DNA of 64,000 bases from Acinetobacter sp. CS-2 (GTDB lineage Bacteria; Pseudomonadota; Gammaproteobacteria; Pseudomonadales; Moraxellaceae), in the NCBI RefSeq assembly GCF_016599715.1, contig NZ_CP067019.1, positions 434,001 through 498,000 on the forward strand, in the 5' to 3' direction. The translations under genes and the position numbers were made by a program. The notes below the pieces were generated by a model that was not told where the DNA came from, ran no database searches, and worked only from the letters and a program-made list of their open reading frames with translations. Below, one piece after another: positions 46,902 to 56,203 of this stretch; position 1 is the stretch's first letter, and each line of letters begins with the position of its first letter.

Positions 46902-47774
46902 TTAGTTGAGATGGGAGTTTTTCATCATGGCCACCAGTTCCTGTACGGCACGTGACTGGGTACGCCCCGGATGCCAGACCATGCCCAGTTGACGTTGCAT
47001 TTGCACATTAATATCCAGCATTTGCAGATCCTGATTCAGCAGGGTTTTCGGTAATACCGACCATCCCAAACCAATTGAAACCAGCATGCGGATGGATTCA
47101 AGCGGATTGTTGCTCATGGTGATTTTCGGTTTAACGCCTTGCTTTTCGAATTCTGCCAAGGTGATTTGCGTGGTATAGGTTTGCGAGGCTGGCAATAGGC
47201 TTGGATATTGAATCAAATCTTCCAGACTCAAATGCTTTTTTTGCGCCAGTGGATGAAAAGGTGCCACCACAAAGACCAGCGGATCATTCCAGATGGTCAC
47301 ATAACTCAGGCGTTCATCACCTTTCGGCGGGAGGGTTAAAAAGGCCAGCTCCAGGTCACCCGCCAGTACCTGTTCATGCGCCTGTTCCGAGTCAACAAAA
47401 TGCACATCTAAAGTAACTTCAGGAAATTTTTGCACATAATTGCGCAGATGCTGCGGCAGGTGATGCAAGCCAATATGATGACTGGTGCCAATTTTAAGTT
47501 TGCCTTGCACCTGTTCCTGTTCGTGACTGAGGGTATGGTGAATATCACCCAGTTCATTGAGCCAGTTTTTCACTTTCGGTAATAAGGAATGGGCAGCATG
47601 CGTCGCCTGAACGCCACGACCGGCAGACTCAAACAGTTTTACGCCAAAGTATTCTTCCAGGCTATGAATTCGTTTGGTCACAGCAGGCTGGGTAATAAAC
47701 AATAAATCGGCGGCCATAGAAATAGAACCGGTTTCCATGACTTTAATGAATGCTTCAAAGGCAGCAAGATTCAT
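46902..47774 (-). CDS. LysR-type transcriptional regulator
   Basis: A 290-residue LysR protein: MNLAAFEAFIKVMETGSISM then ITQPAVTKRIHSLEEYFGVK form the DNA-binding domain, and the effector-binding domain follows from about residue 90. It lies upstream of and divergent from the leu genes, but two other small genes intervene, so regulation of leucine synthesis is only a guess. The gene ends at its own terminator between it and ovoA. Confidence 0.88.
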   Translation of the reverse strand: MNLAAFEAFIKVMETGSISMAADLLFITQPAVTKRIHSLEEYFGVKLFESAGRGVQATHAAHSLLPKVKNWLNELGDIHHTLSHEQEQVQGKLKIGTSHHIGLHHLPQHLRNYVQKFPEVTLDVHFVDSEQAHEQVLAGDLELAFLTLPPKGDERLSYVTIWNDPLVFVVAPFHPLAQKKHLSLEDLIQYPSLLPASQTYTTQITLAEFEKQGVKPKITMSNNPLESIRMLVSIGLGWSVLPKTLLNQDLQMLDINVQMQRQLGMVWHPGRTQSRAVQELVAMMKNSHLN

Positions 47775-47892
47775 AGGGAGATATCTGGTTATATTAAAGT
47801 TAAATAATTATAAAATATTTTTATACCAAAGGGGTGTTTCATCTTAAAAAAGACCGTAAAAAAAATGTATACAGATGTGAACTTAAAAGGTA

Positions 47893-47928
47893 AAAATAAA
47901 AAAATCACCCCATATGAATGGAGTGATT
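47893..47928 (-). terminator. intrinsic terminator of the DUF2061 gene
   Basis: AATCACTCC/GGGGTGATT arms (one G-T pair) with a T7 tail on the reverse strand, about 50 bases beyond the stop. Confidence 0.7.
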
Positions 47929-47979
47929 ATAAAGCGGAAGCGGGCAAGCCATGATCTCTAGTTTGGGCCGATGCAGCCT

Positions 47980-48225
47980 TTAGATGACTATATTATTATT
48001 GCTATTCTGTCTTTGAGCTGGCTTGGCTTCCCAGATTTTTTCATGGAAGAAGAATGCGATTGCCTGAATCGTCGGCTCAAGTAGGCTGAGGGTTACTGCC
48101 ATCCAGATACTTCCTGTGACGAAATAACCGACCAACATGGCAATGGTGATGTGCATAATGTAATAGCTAAAGGTTTTCTTGAACATACGCTGGTTGTTAT
48201 TAACAAATTTTTGAATATGAGCCAT
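47980..48225 (-). CDS. DUF2061 family small membrane protein
   Basis: An 81-residue protein with two hydrophobic segments, YYIMHITIAMLVGYFVTGSI and WMAVTLSLLEPTIQAIAFFF, a pattern matching DUF2061 (paired helices with HE/KIWE after the second). Function unknown. A Gln/Asn-rich tail ends the protein. It has its own terminator. Confidence 0.75.
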   Translation of the reverse strand: MAHIQKFVNNNQRMFKKTFSYYIMHITIAMLVGYFVTGSIWMAVTLSLLEPTIQAIAFFFHEKIWEAKPAQRQNSNNNIVI

Positions 48226-48425
48226 GGTTTGTTCCTCAATCTTTGCCTCGGGATATAGCTAAATGATAATCAGTCTTATTTAATTTGTAAAAACGAACAT
48301 TCTTATATTTTTAATCGGTTTTGTGAATTACTTAACTGGCTAAACTGAACCATCAATACAACAACAGGGGAATGGTATCGTCTGGAGATATATGTCTAGA
48401 TATACTTTTCTGGCAGGGTGAACAT

Positions 48426-48617
48426 ATGGATATTAAACACATCAAATACCTCCTTGATATTTTTGAGGAAGCGGTGGAAAAACGCAGTCAGGTCTATGAA
48501 ATTGCCGATGATGAAAATGATGAAAATCAGGCTGCCGCCGAATGTGGTGCAGCGAAAGCAGAACTCATCCGGGCAATTGAACAGCTTATCGCAGTGAAAG
48601 AAAACCCGTCGGGCTAA
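48426..48617 (+). CDS. small acidic protein of unknown function
   Basis: A 63-residue, strongly acidic protein, MDIKHIKYLLDIFEEAVEKR then a DDENDEN stretch, predicted mostly helical with no membrane segment. I do not recognise a family. ATG 48426 is chosen over an 18-codon longer frame because the N-terminal part of the longer frame lacks a ribosome site. It may be a conserved Acinetobacter protein; no operon partner is obvious. Confidence 0.5.
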   Translation: MDIKHIKYLLDIFEEAVEKRSQVYEIADDENDENQAAAECGAAKAELIRAIEQLIAVKENPSG

Positions 48618-48867
48618 ATCCTATCTGTATCATTCCATGCACGGCGCTTTAAATATGCCTGATTTGTTAAGTCTGAGCATAAGGGAGATAGCCGTGTGGT
48701 TTAAAAACCAAGAGAGGAAATTTTGCCGAAATTCAGGGTTTTAATAAGGTTAAAATTAATTCCAAAAAGTTTTTAAACTAATAAAAATGATAAATTAGAT
48801 TTATGTGAATACGTGGTTATAATCGAAGTTAATGAAAGCATTACCCAGTTCTATGGAGCGCGTCGAC

Positions 48868-50301
48868 ATGGCAGGCAATACCCCAAAAGCAAAGACTTTA
48901 TACGATAAATTGTGGGATGACCATTTAGTAAAACAACGCGATGATGGCTCAGCCTTACTTTATATCGACCGTCATTTATTACATGAAGTAACGTCACCAC
49001 AAGCTTTTGAAGGTTTGCAGCTTGCAGGTCGTCAACCTTGGCGTTTAAGTGCCAATGTAGCTACGCCAGACCATAATGTGCCAACTTCAAAAACCGAGCG
49101 TGAGCAGGGTATTGCCGGTATTGAAGATGATACTTCGCGTATTCAGGTGCAAACGCTGGATGACAACTGTAAAACTTTCAATATTGTTGAATTTGATATT
49201 AACGATATTCGCCAAGGGATCGCGCACGTGGTTGGGCCTGAGCAAGGTTTGACCTTGCCGGGTATGACTGTGGTGTGTGGTGACTCGCATACGGCAACTC
49301 ATGGTGCATTTGGCTGTTTGGCGCACGGTATTGGGACTTCAGAAGTTGAACATGTATTGGCGACCCAGTGCCTGGTTCAAAAGAAAATGAAGAACATGTT
49401 GGTGCGTGTTGACGGTAAATTGGGTCAGGGTGTTACACCGAAAGATGTGGTCTTGGCGATTATCGGTAAAATCGGCACTGCAGGCGGTACTGGTCACGCG
49501 ATTGAATTCGGTGGTCAAGTGTTCCGTGACATGTCGATCGAAGGCCGTATGACTGTGTGCAACATGGCGATTGAAGCCGGTGCCCGTGTCGGTATGGTCG
49601 CTGTCGATGAGAAAACCATTGAATACGTGAAAGGCCGCAACTATGCACCGAAAGCTGAGCAGTGGGATGCTGCTGTAGCCTACTGGAATACCTTGCATTC
49701 TGATGAAGGCGCGCATTTCGATACCGTCGTGGTGTTACAGGGTGAAGAAATTGAACCGCAAGTCTCTTGGGGGACTTCTCCTGAAATGGTGATTCCGGTG
49801 TCCCAAGCGGTTCCAACGTTGGAACAGGCCAAAGATGACGTGCAACGTAATGACTGGACCCGTGCTTATCAATATATGGGTTTAAATGCTGGTCAGGCAT
49901 TGGCAGACATCCAGTTAGACCGCGTATTTATCGGTTCTTGCACCAACTCGCGTATTGAAGATATTCGTGCTGCTGCTGAAGTGATTAAAGGCCGTAAAGT
50001 GGCTGCTTCAATCAAACAGGCGATGGTGGTTCCGGGTTCTGGTTTGGTCAAACAGCAGGCTGAAGCTGAAGGCTTGGATAAAGTATTCTTGGAAGCTGGT
50101 TTTGAATGGCGTGAACCGGGCTGTTCAATGTGTTTGGCGATGAATGCTGACAAATTGCAACCGGGTGAGCACTGTGCCTCAACTTCTAATCGTAACTTCG
50201 AAGGTCGTCAGGGCAATGGCGGTCGTACGCACTTGGTGAGTCCAGCGATGGCAGCTGCTGCAGCAATTGCCGGTCATTTCGTTGACGTACGTACGTTTTA
50301 A
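48868..50301 (+). CDS. leuC: 3-isopropylmalate dehydratase, large subunit
   Basis: A 477-residue aconitase-family protein. The [4Fe-4S] cluster cysteines lie in [16 protein letters not shown] and [10 protein letters not shown], and [14 protein letters not shown] marks the conserved core. With LeuD it isomerises 2-isopropylmalate to 3-isopropylmalate in leucine synthesis. I chose the internal ATG at 48868 ([16 protein letters not shown]), which has GGAG upstream; the longest frame starts 12 codons earlier. leuD follows by 22 bases. Confidence 0.96.
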   Translation: MAGNTPKAKTLYDKLWDDHLVKQRDDGSALLYIDRHLLHEVTSPQAFEGLQLAGRQPWRLSANVATPDHNVPTSKTEREQGIAGIEDDTSRIQVQTLDDNCKTFNIVEFDINDIRQGIAHVVGPEQGLTLPGMTVVCGDSHTATHGAFGCLAHGIGTSEVEHVLATQCLVQKKMKNMLVRVDGKLGQGVTPKDVVLAIIGKIGTAGGTGHAIEFGGQVFRDMSIEGRMTVCNMAIEAGARVGMVAVDEKTIEYVKGRNYAPKAEQWDAAVAYWNTLHSDEGAHFDTVVVLQGEEIEPQVSWGTSPEMVIPVSQAVPTLEQAKDDVQRNDWTRAYQYMGLNAGQALADIQLDRVFIGSCTNSRIEDIRAAAEVIKGRKVAASIKQAMVVPGSGLVKQQAEAEGLDKVFLEAGFEWREPGCSMCLAMNADKLQPGEHCASTSNRNFEGRQGNGGRTHLVSPAMAAAAAIAGHFVDVRTF

Positions 50302-50323
50302 TTTCGGCTAAAGGAGCAAAGAC

Positions 50324-50974
50324 ATGAAAAAATATACCGTTGAACAAGGTATCGTTGCACCATTAGACCGTGCCAATGTCGATACAGATTTAATTATTCC
50401 AAAGCAGTTTTTGAAATCGATCAAACGTACCGGTTTTGGTGACAACTTATTTGATGAATTGCGTTATCTGGATGAAGGCTATCCGGGTCAGGACAATTCA
50501 AAACGTCCAAAGAATCCTGATTTCGTTTTGAATCAGCCGCATTATCAAGGTGCGACTGTGTTGATTTCTCGTGCCAACTTCGGTTGTGGTTCTAGCCGTG
50601 AGCATGCGCCATGGGCGTTGAATGAATACGGTTTCCGTACCGTGATTGCACCAAGCTATGCCGACATTTTCTTCAACAACAGCTTTAAAAATGGCATGTT
50701 GCCGGTGATTTTGTCTGAAGAGATCGTCGATCAGTTATTTAAGGAATGTGCTGCGAAAGAAGGTTATCAGTTAACCATCGACCTGGAAGCGCAGGAAGTG
50801 CGTACACCATCGGGTGAGAGCTTTAAATTTGAAGTCGATCCGTTCCGTAAACACTGCCTGTTAAATGGTTTGGATGATATTGGCTTAACTTTACAAGCTG
50901 CAGATGATATTCGTACTTATGAAGAAAAGACTAAACAGTCACGTCCGTGGGTATTTCAGGAAATTCACGGTTAG
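50324..50974 (+). CDS. leuD: 3-isopropylmalate dehydratase, small subunit
   Basis: A 216-residue swivel-domain subunit. [20 protein letters not shown] and [18 protein letters not shown] (about residues 82-99) are the family signatures. It pairs with LeuC. AAGGAGC lies before the ATG; the gene follows leuC closely and precedes a lipoprotein gene instead of leuB directly. Confidence 0.96.
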   Translation: MKKYTVEQGIVAPLDRANVDTDLIIPKQFLKSIKRTGFGDNLFDELRYLDEGYPGQDNSKRPKNPDFVLNQPHYQGATVLISRANFGCGSSREHAPWALNEYGFRTVIAPSYADIFFNNSFKNGMLPVILSEEIVDQLFKECAAKEGYQLTIDLEAQEVRTPSGESFKFEVDPFRKHCLLNGLDDIGLTLQAADDIRTYEEKTKQSRPWVFQEIHG

Positions 50975-51079
50975 TTGCTTGAATTTTCAGCGCTAGTAGT
51001 ATCAGAGCCTAACTCTTGCTAATATCGGATCCATAAAAATATTTAGTTGGCTTTATTTGGTGAGGGTTGGGCTCGAACA

Positions 51080-51643
51080 ATGACAAAAGTTTACGGTCAG
51101 CTTGCTGTACTGGGTCTTATGGCCGCATCCTTAAGTGCATGCCAAAGTATTGATACAGTACGAATTAAACATGTAAAAGAAACTGAAAGTAGCAAAACAA
51201 ATGCCTTAATTTACTGTGCGGGTACTGCAAACTGTGAATTTGAACGTTTAAACAAAATTCAAATTATTGATGCAGCACAGCGCCGTGTAAATAGTGCTGC
51301 GGTTGAATCGGGTATTTTACGTTTACAGGCGAATTCCTTAAGTCAGCCGAATGCGTTATATCTTTCAATCCCTCCCGGGCAACATGAACTGGTGATCCGC
51401 TTTTATCCGATTTCCAAGGATCGTGCAGAAACCCTTCATGTTTTTCACCAGTTTAAGCCGAAGCAGCGTTACATTTTTAAAATGTACCGTGAACGCAACA
51501 AACAGCAGGGCAGCTTGCTGAATGTATCTGCACCTGAACCCTTATGTGTAGATCTCCTGCAAGAACACAAGACAATCCGACGTTTCTGCAGACCCTATAA
51601 TGCCTTGACCGGTCTGGGCGAGTTTGTGGAAAAGAAAATTTAA
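51080..51643 (+). CDS. predicted lipoprotein between leuD and leuB
   Basis: A 187-residue protein with a lipoprotein signal, MTKVYGQLAVLGLMAASLSA followed by Cys (lipobox LSAC). The mature part contains GQHELVIRFYPISKDRAE and FHQFKPKQRYIFKMYRE, resembling a small beta-rich envelope domain. Four more cysteines are present (YCAGTANC, LCVDL, FCRPY). No named family recognised. Start ATG 51080 is set by the signal peptide; the longer frame adds 11 codons. It sits inside the leu gene run and may be co-transcribed. Confidence 0.75.
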   Translation: MTKVYGQLAVLGLMAASLSACQSIDTVRIKHVKETESSKTNALIYCAGTANCEFERLNKIQIIDAAQRRVNSAAVESGILRLQANSLSQPNALYLSIPPGQHELVIRFYPISKDRAETLHVFHQFKPKQRYIFKMYRERNKQQGSLLNVSAPEPLCVDLLQEHKTIRRFCRPYNALTGLGEFVEKKI

Positions 51644-51687
51644 AATCCCGTCGATTTAATCTATCGACTTCATAAATGGAAACACTC

Positions 51688-52767
51688 ATGTCAAAACATA
51701 TTTTGATTTTACCAGGTGATGGTATTGGTCCTGAAATCGTAAAAGCAGCTGAACAGGTGCTTGCACGCGTGAATGAAAAATTCAATCTGGGTTTGACTTG
51801 GGAACAGGGTTTATTGGGTGGTGCAGCGATTGATGCACATGGCGAACCGTACCCTGCCGTTACGGCAGAACAGGCAAAACGTGCGGATGCAATCCTGCTC
51901 GGTGCTGTCGGTGGTCCAAAATGGGATACGATTGAACGTTCAATCCGTCCTGAACGTGGTTTATTGAAAATCCGTTCTGAATTGAATTTATTTGCAAACT
52001 TGCGTCCAGCCATTCTTTACCCACAACTTGCCGGTGCTTCAAGCTTAAAGCCTGAAATTGTTTCTGGTCTGGATATCCTGATTGTTCGTGAACTCACTGG
52101 TGGTATCTACTTCGGTCAGCCACGTGGTATCCGTGAACTGGAAAATGGCGAGAAGCAAGGTTTCAACACTGACATTTATAAAGAGTCTGAAATTAAACGC
52201 ATTGCCAAAGTTGCATTTGAACTTGCCGGTCTTCGCGGTGGTAAAGTATGTTCAGTCGACAAAGCCAACGTCCTTGAAGTGACCGAGCTTTGGAAGCAAA
52301 CCGTGACTGCACTGAAAGAAGAGCAGTACCCAGAGATCAACCTGTCACATATGTATGTCGACAATGCCGCAATGCAGCTGGTACGTGCGCCTAAGCAGTT
52401 TGATGTGATTGTGACCGGTAACCTGTTCGGTGACATCCTGTCTGATGAAGCAGCGATGCTTACAGGCTCTATCGGCATGTTGCCATCTGCATCACTGGAT
52501 GAAAACGGTAAAGGCATGTATGAGCCATGTCATGGTTCAGCACCAGACATTGCAGGCCAAAACATTGCCAATCCGTTAGCGACCATTCTTTCTGTAGCAA
52601 TGATGCTGCGTTATACCTTCCGTGAAGAAGCCGCAGCGCAAGCCATTGAAGATGCAGTCGGCAATGTACTGGATCAGGGTTTACGTACTGGCGATATCAT
52701 GTCAGAAGGCAATACTCAGGTAGGTACAGTTGAAATGGGTCAAGCAGTGGTTACTGCATTGAACTAA
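51688..52767 (+). CDS. leuB: 3-isopropylmalate dehydrogenase
   Basis: A 359-residue NAD-dependent oxidative decarboxylase that makes 4-methyl-2-oxopentanoate for leucine. [19 protein letters not shown] opens the protein and [20 protein letters not shown] contains substrate and metal ligands. ATG 51688 ([10 protein letters not shown]) fits the family; an ATG four codons earlier exists. A strong terminator follows. Confidence 0.97.
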   Translation: MSKHILILPGDGIGPEIVKAAEQVLARVNEKFNLGLTWEQGLLGGAAIDAHGEPYPAVTAEQAKRADAILLGAVGGPKWDTIERSIRPERGLLKIRSELNLFANLRPAILYPQLAGASSLKPEIVSGLDILIVRELTGGIYFGQPRGIRELENGEKQGFNTDIYKESEIKRIAKVAFELAGLRGGKVCSVDKANVLEVTELWKQTVTALKEEQYPEINLSHMYVDNAAMQLVRAPKQFDVIVTGNLFGDILSDEAAMLTGSIGMLPSASLDENGKGMYEPCHGSAPDIAGQNIANPLATILSVAMMLRYTFREEAAAQAIEDAVGNVLDQGLRTGDIMSEGNTQVGTVEMGQAVVTALN

Positions 52768-52780
52768 GTTCGCCTGACAG

Positions 52781-52810
52781 AAAAAACGCAGCCATGAGCT
52801 GCGTTTTTTT
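52781..52810 (+). terminator. intrinsic terminator of the leu genes
   Basis: ACGCAGC/GCTGCGT arms, five-base loop and T7 tail, 13 bases after the leuB stop. Confidence 0.92.
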
Positions 52811-53322
52811 ATGGCTTTTCAGAGGGTTTTAACAGGTATGGCCAGTGTAATGAACCGATGTGGCAATGTTGTGTTCTAGGCGATAGATAATTTTACATTG
52901 CAAGTTGATATCATAACCTGAGTTCGATGAAATCCACTTAACCTTTTAGCATATTTTGGAAAGTTGGCTTATTGGGGTTCAAACAATAAGCCACTACAGC
53001 AGCCATGATATTCACCATGAAGTTATTTACCGAACGATGACGTGAATGTTCAAGTTGATGTAAATTTTTTAATTGATCATTCACTGTTTCGATCAATCCT
53101 CTTCTGCAAAGTAATTGTTTTTCTTCTTCAGTTTGGATGGGTTTATTTTTCATATTCCGACGTGATGGGGTCAATATTTTCAGTCCTCTTGCTGCTAAAG
53201 CTTCGGCTTTTGCTTTGCTCAAATAGCCTTTGTCTCCGAGTAGGATCCCTTTTAATTCTTGAGTTAAAGATTCTAATATAGCAACATCATGAACATTTCC
53301 CGATGTCAGCTTGAGATTAATA

Positions 53323-54180
53323 GGGTCTGTTGACACTTACTGTTCATAATTAACCCTATAACGGTAGCCATAAAAATATACAGGCTAAGGCAACAGAACT
53401 TTGATAATTTCTTTTGAGCTTGTCATATCGAGTAGCTATTCCTCTAAATTGCTTTAATCTACAAAACATATTTTCAACTAAATGCCTGATTTTATATAAA
53501 TACCAGTCCATATGGTCATTGTTCGATTGGCTATTCGTTTTCTTTGGTATATTCGCTTTAGTCCCTGTTTTCCTGATCTGTTCACGCAGTGGTTCTGAAT
53601 CATAGCCTTTATCTGCGCATACCACTTTTGTCTCTTTTAAATCTAATGTTGATATTAAATCAGGCGCAACTTTAACATCATGTGTGGTTCCATCGGTAAT
53701 CATGAAATCAATAGGATTGCCATGTGCATCAACAATCAAATGTATTTTTGAGGAGTTTCCTCCTACACTTTTAGAAATAGATTGATTCGCTATGCCGGCA
53801 GAATGTTGATGAGCACGTACATGAGAGCCATCAATAAAAATCCATTCCATATCGGGGCATGAGGCTAGTAATTTGAATAATCTAAGTAACTTACCGCTGC
53901 TTGACCAACGATTAAAACGTTTGAAAATAGAGTTTGAATGACCAAAACAAGAAGGAATATCTCGCCACGGACAACCTGTTCTAATTCTATAGAGAATAGC
54001 TTCAATAAAATTGCGTAAATTTGAGTTGTGGTGAATGGATAAATTACGCAGAATAACTTTCAACTTTTGCCAGTGTTGATCTGTCAGCATGGTACGAGGC
54101 ATAGCGAATAGTAAAATTGGGTTTGGTGATTTGATTTTACTACTTCGCTATTTTTTTAAGCTAAAAGTGTCAACACACCC
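53323..54180 (-). mobile_element. IS5-family element (IS427-like), complete
   Basis: 858 bp with terminal repeats GGGTCTGTTGACACTT and GGGTGTGTTGACACTT (one mismatch), flanked by a TA duplication (53321-53322 and 54181-54182). A TA or TNA duplication is usual for the IS427 group. It sits inside the IS982 transposase gene. Confidence 0.9.
53356..54102 (-). CDS. IS5-family transposase
   Basis: A 248-residue single-frame transposase. Candidate DDE residues are Asp in WIFIDGSHVRAHQ, Asp in VVCADKGYDSEPLREQI and Glu in LVENMFCRLKQFRGIATRYD. Many IS427-group elements need a frameshift between two ORFs, but here the whole protein is one frame. The element looks intact. Confidence 0.9.
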   Translation of the reverse strand: MPRTMLTDQHWQKLKVILRNLSIHHNSNLRNFIEAILYRIRTGCPWRDIPSCFGHSNSIFKRFNRWSSSGKLLRLFKLLASCPDMEWIFIDGSHVRAHQHSAGIANQSISKSVGGNSSKIHLIVDAHGNPIDFMITDGTTHDVKVAPDLISTLDLKETKVVCADKGYDSEPLREQIRKTGTKANIPKKTNSQSNNDHMDWYLYKIRHLVENMFCRLKQFRGIATRYDKLKRNYQSSVALACIFLWLPL

Positions 54181-55229
54181 TAATTTCACCTAAATTATTG
54201 ATAACGAGATGTAATTTAAAACCATAAAACCAACCCGTACTACTTTTTCCACGACCGGCCAAGCCTTTAAATACACGATGCCTTTTAATCCGAAGATTAT
54301 GGCAAACTACCAATTTAGTGGAGTCAATGATACTGATTCCCGTATCTTTTCCTTTCACCTGATGGAAGAAACTACTCAGAGCTTGCAAACAACGGGGCAT
54401 GATTTCAATAAATCGGTTGTAGCTAAGCAGTTTAGGAAAAGCAGATTTCCAGAATGGAACGATCATTTGGCAATAAAAATATTTGAAGAATCTAAAACCG
54501 GATTGATGAAATAAAATGACAATGGTCATTGCTTCAGACAAGCTTAAAGCTGACTTTTTCAACCTGGTTTTTTGATTAGAAATTAAAGCTTTCTCTAAAG
54601 ATTCATTAAATTTTTTGCAGAAATCATCCAAAATACAAAATAATTCGGTAATATGATCCATTGAGAAGCCTTGTTTTATAACATTTTGTCTTGAGAACCA
54701 ATATGTTACAAAAACAGGGCTTTTTTTCTACTCTTTTTTTATATCGAACTCAGGTTATCATAGCTTTGTGCTCGGGGTGTAACTTGTATAGGGATATAAC
54801 CTGCATCGATATCGGCAGGATTTTGTGCCATTGGTACCGGAATGGTGACGGGACGAATGACGGTATAAGTGAGCGTCTGATCATTTGCGACAGGTGCTAG
54901 CACCTGCTGGTAACCTATACTGGTCAAATCTAGCCTAGCCTGAATGTTTTGACTGGTCTGCCCGATAAACTGCTGTAAATAGGCATCACGCTGCATAGCG
55001 GTTGTCGTAGATGTTGTCGTGCATGCAGTGAGTAAACTAAAAACCGTACAGCATCCCAAAATCAGTGTGAATTTCATGAGTTGTCCTCACACCAAATAAA
55101 ATCAGTTTAAGTTAAGCAAATTGCAGGCAGAAATACTGTTGTGATTTGATACACGGTACAGAGAGGTGTAGCCATGATGCTAAGCCCTTATTCAATCTGA
55201 TATAGACCCTTAACTTATGCTCTTGGAAA

Positions 55230-55610
55230 TTAGCAAGCTCTACCAGTATAGTGAATGGATTGAACTATTTCGTCTTTCAGGTTAAATCCTACCTGACATT
55301 CCATCTTGATATTGTAGCCACCATTTGAAGGGGTAGGCATCGGTGCACCCATCGAAATACTGTGACTAATATTGGGTGTACCTATTGGAATATTCATATC
55401 ACGAACAATGGTATAGCTGAGCAATTCTGTTGTCTGAGTCGGCTCTTGAGTGGTTTTAAATCCCATTTTATTCAGGTCAAGCTAGCTACGAACTTGTGCT
55501 GCAGTTTGACCAACATATTGTTGTAGAGACTGGTTAAGACGATGAGAATCACCTGTTTCACATGCTGCGAGCATCAGGCAGGAAAATAGGGTTAAATATT
55601 TTATTTTCAT
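55230..55610 (-). pseudogene. paralogous small lipoprotein gene with an in-frame stop
   Basis: From ATG 55610 the reverse strand encodes a lipoprotein signal ending LAAC, then SLQQYVGQTAAQVRS, a TAG stop at 55482-55484 (codon 43), and in the same frame LDLNKMGFKTTQE and on to YTGRAC and a stop at 55230. The neighbour at 55077 aligns without a gap (QQFIGQTSQNIQARLDLTSIGY), and the TAG falls on its Arg codon. A single substitution thus inactivates an otherwise intact 126-residue gene. The ATG at 55466 alone would make a protein without a signal peptide. Confidence 0.85.
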
Positions 55611-55707
55611 TTTTTTTAGCATATCTGTTTAATTTTAATTAAATTATAGTCGTGAAATTATCAAACTGTGTCAAATTGTTTTATTGAATAATAAAAACTG
55701 AAGGTAA

Positions 55708-55733
55708 TAAAAAAGCCACTCAAAGGTGGCTTT
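55708..55733 (-). terminator. intrinsic terminator of infA
   Basis: AGCCAC/GTGGCT stem with a TTTGA-type loop; on the reverse strand it ends in T6, 18 bases past infA. Confidence 0.85.
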
Positions 55734-55750
55734 CATGCTTTCGCTAAAAC

Positions 55751-55972
55751 TTAGCGTGCACGGTAAGTAATACGACCCTTGGTCAAATCGTAAGGCGTCA
55801 TTTCTACTTTCACACTGTCGCCAGTTAAAATACGAATATAGTGCTTACGCATTTTACCAGAGATGTGGGCAATCACTTCGTGACCGTTCTCTAAACGTAC
55901 ACGGAACATAGTATTAGGAAGCGTCTCGGTGACAACGCCTTCGAACTCGATGAGTTCCTCTTTATTGGCCAT
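55751..55972 (-). CDS. infA: translation initiation factor IF-1
   Basis: A 73-residue S1-fold protein, [20 protein letters not shown] then [20 protein letters not shown], standard for bacterial IF-1, which binds the ribosomal A site during initiation. Length is normal. It is monocistronic with a clear promoter and terminator. Confidence 0.98.
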   Translation of the reverse strand: MANKEELIEFEGVVTETLPNTMFRVRLENGHEVIAHISGKMRKHYIRILTGDSVKVEMTPYDLTKGRITYRAR

Positions 55973-56006
55973 AGCCTACCTGAATGAATAAATTGGAAAG
56001 GCGCAA

Positions 56007-56035
56007 ATTATAGTCAATTTTTTTGCATAAAACAA
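56007..56035 (-). promoter_or_regulatory. probable sigma70 promoter of infA
   Basis: On the reverse strand TTGTTT (56030-56035) and a consensus TATAAT (56007-56012) are 17 bases apart. Transcription would start about 30 bases before the ATG. Confidence 0.65.
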
Positions 56036-56203
56036 GGCGCAATGCGGCTTTGCTCGTTCATCTGTCAGTTAAATAAGCGAACCCTCCGTATACAGATTTT
56101 CTGTAAAAAAGCCCATTGTCATGTTGTCAGTTTGGTCAATCGCAGTTAATCTAAAATCAATCTTTTTAAGTATAAATGAAGAACATACAAGGAAGGTCTT
56201 TGC

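Larger units (their letters stand above)
52938..54661 (-). pseudogene. IS982-family transposase, interrupted
   Basis: The N-terminal part runs from ATG 54661 to about 54183 (MDHITELFCILDDFCKKF ... STGWFYGFKLHLVINNLGEI) and the C-terminal part from 53320 to 52938 (INLKLTSGNVHDVAILE ... KPTFQNMLKG). Deleting the IS5-family insert and one TA restores a continuous frame of 287 residues, with EIINLKLTSGN across the join. No other damage is seen, so it was intact when hit. Confidence 0.88.
52915..54756 (-). mobile_element. IS982-family element, interrupted by an IS5-family element
   Basis: Terminal inverted repeats start AACCTGAGTTCGAT at both ends (52915 onward; reversed, ending 54756), with a 5-base target duplication ATCAT on each side (52910-52914 and 54757-54761). 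Subtracting the inner 858-bp element and its 2-base duplication leaves 982 bp, a normal IS982-family size. Confidence 0.9.
52829..55077 (-). pseudogene. small lipoprotein gene split by a nested insertion
   Basis: The 5' part (55077 down to 54757) encodes a lipoprotein signal ending LLTAC and 107 codons up to QSYD. The rest lies on the far side of the IS: reading on from 52909 after removal of one ATCAT copy gives INLQCKIIYRLEHNIATSVH, then YTGHTC and a stop at 52829-52831. The restored protein is 133 residues and its tail matches the paralogue at 55230 (SIHYTGRAC). In the present genome the frame instead ends inside the IS after five foreign residues. Family function unknown. Confidence 0.88.

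Noticed and set aside
51477..52013. 178-codon reverse ORF opposite leuB
   Set aside because: It lies fully antisense to leuB and the lipoprotein end, has no recognisable domain and mirrors the codon bias of the sense genes.
55230..55466. 78-codon reverse ORF as an independent gene
   Set aside because: It is the downstream part of a lipoprotein gene that has an in-frame TAG; on its own it would lack a signal peptide.
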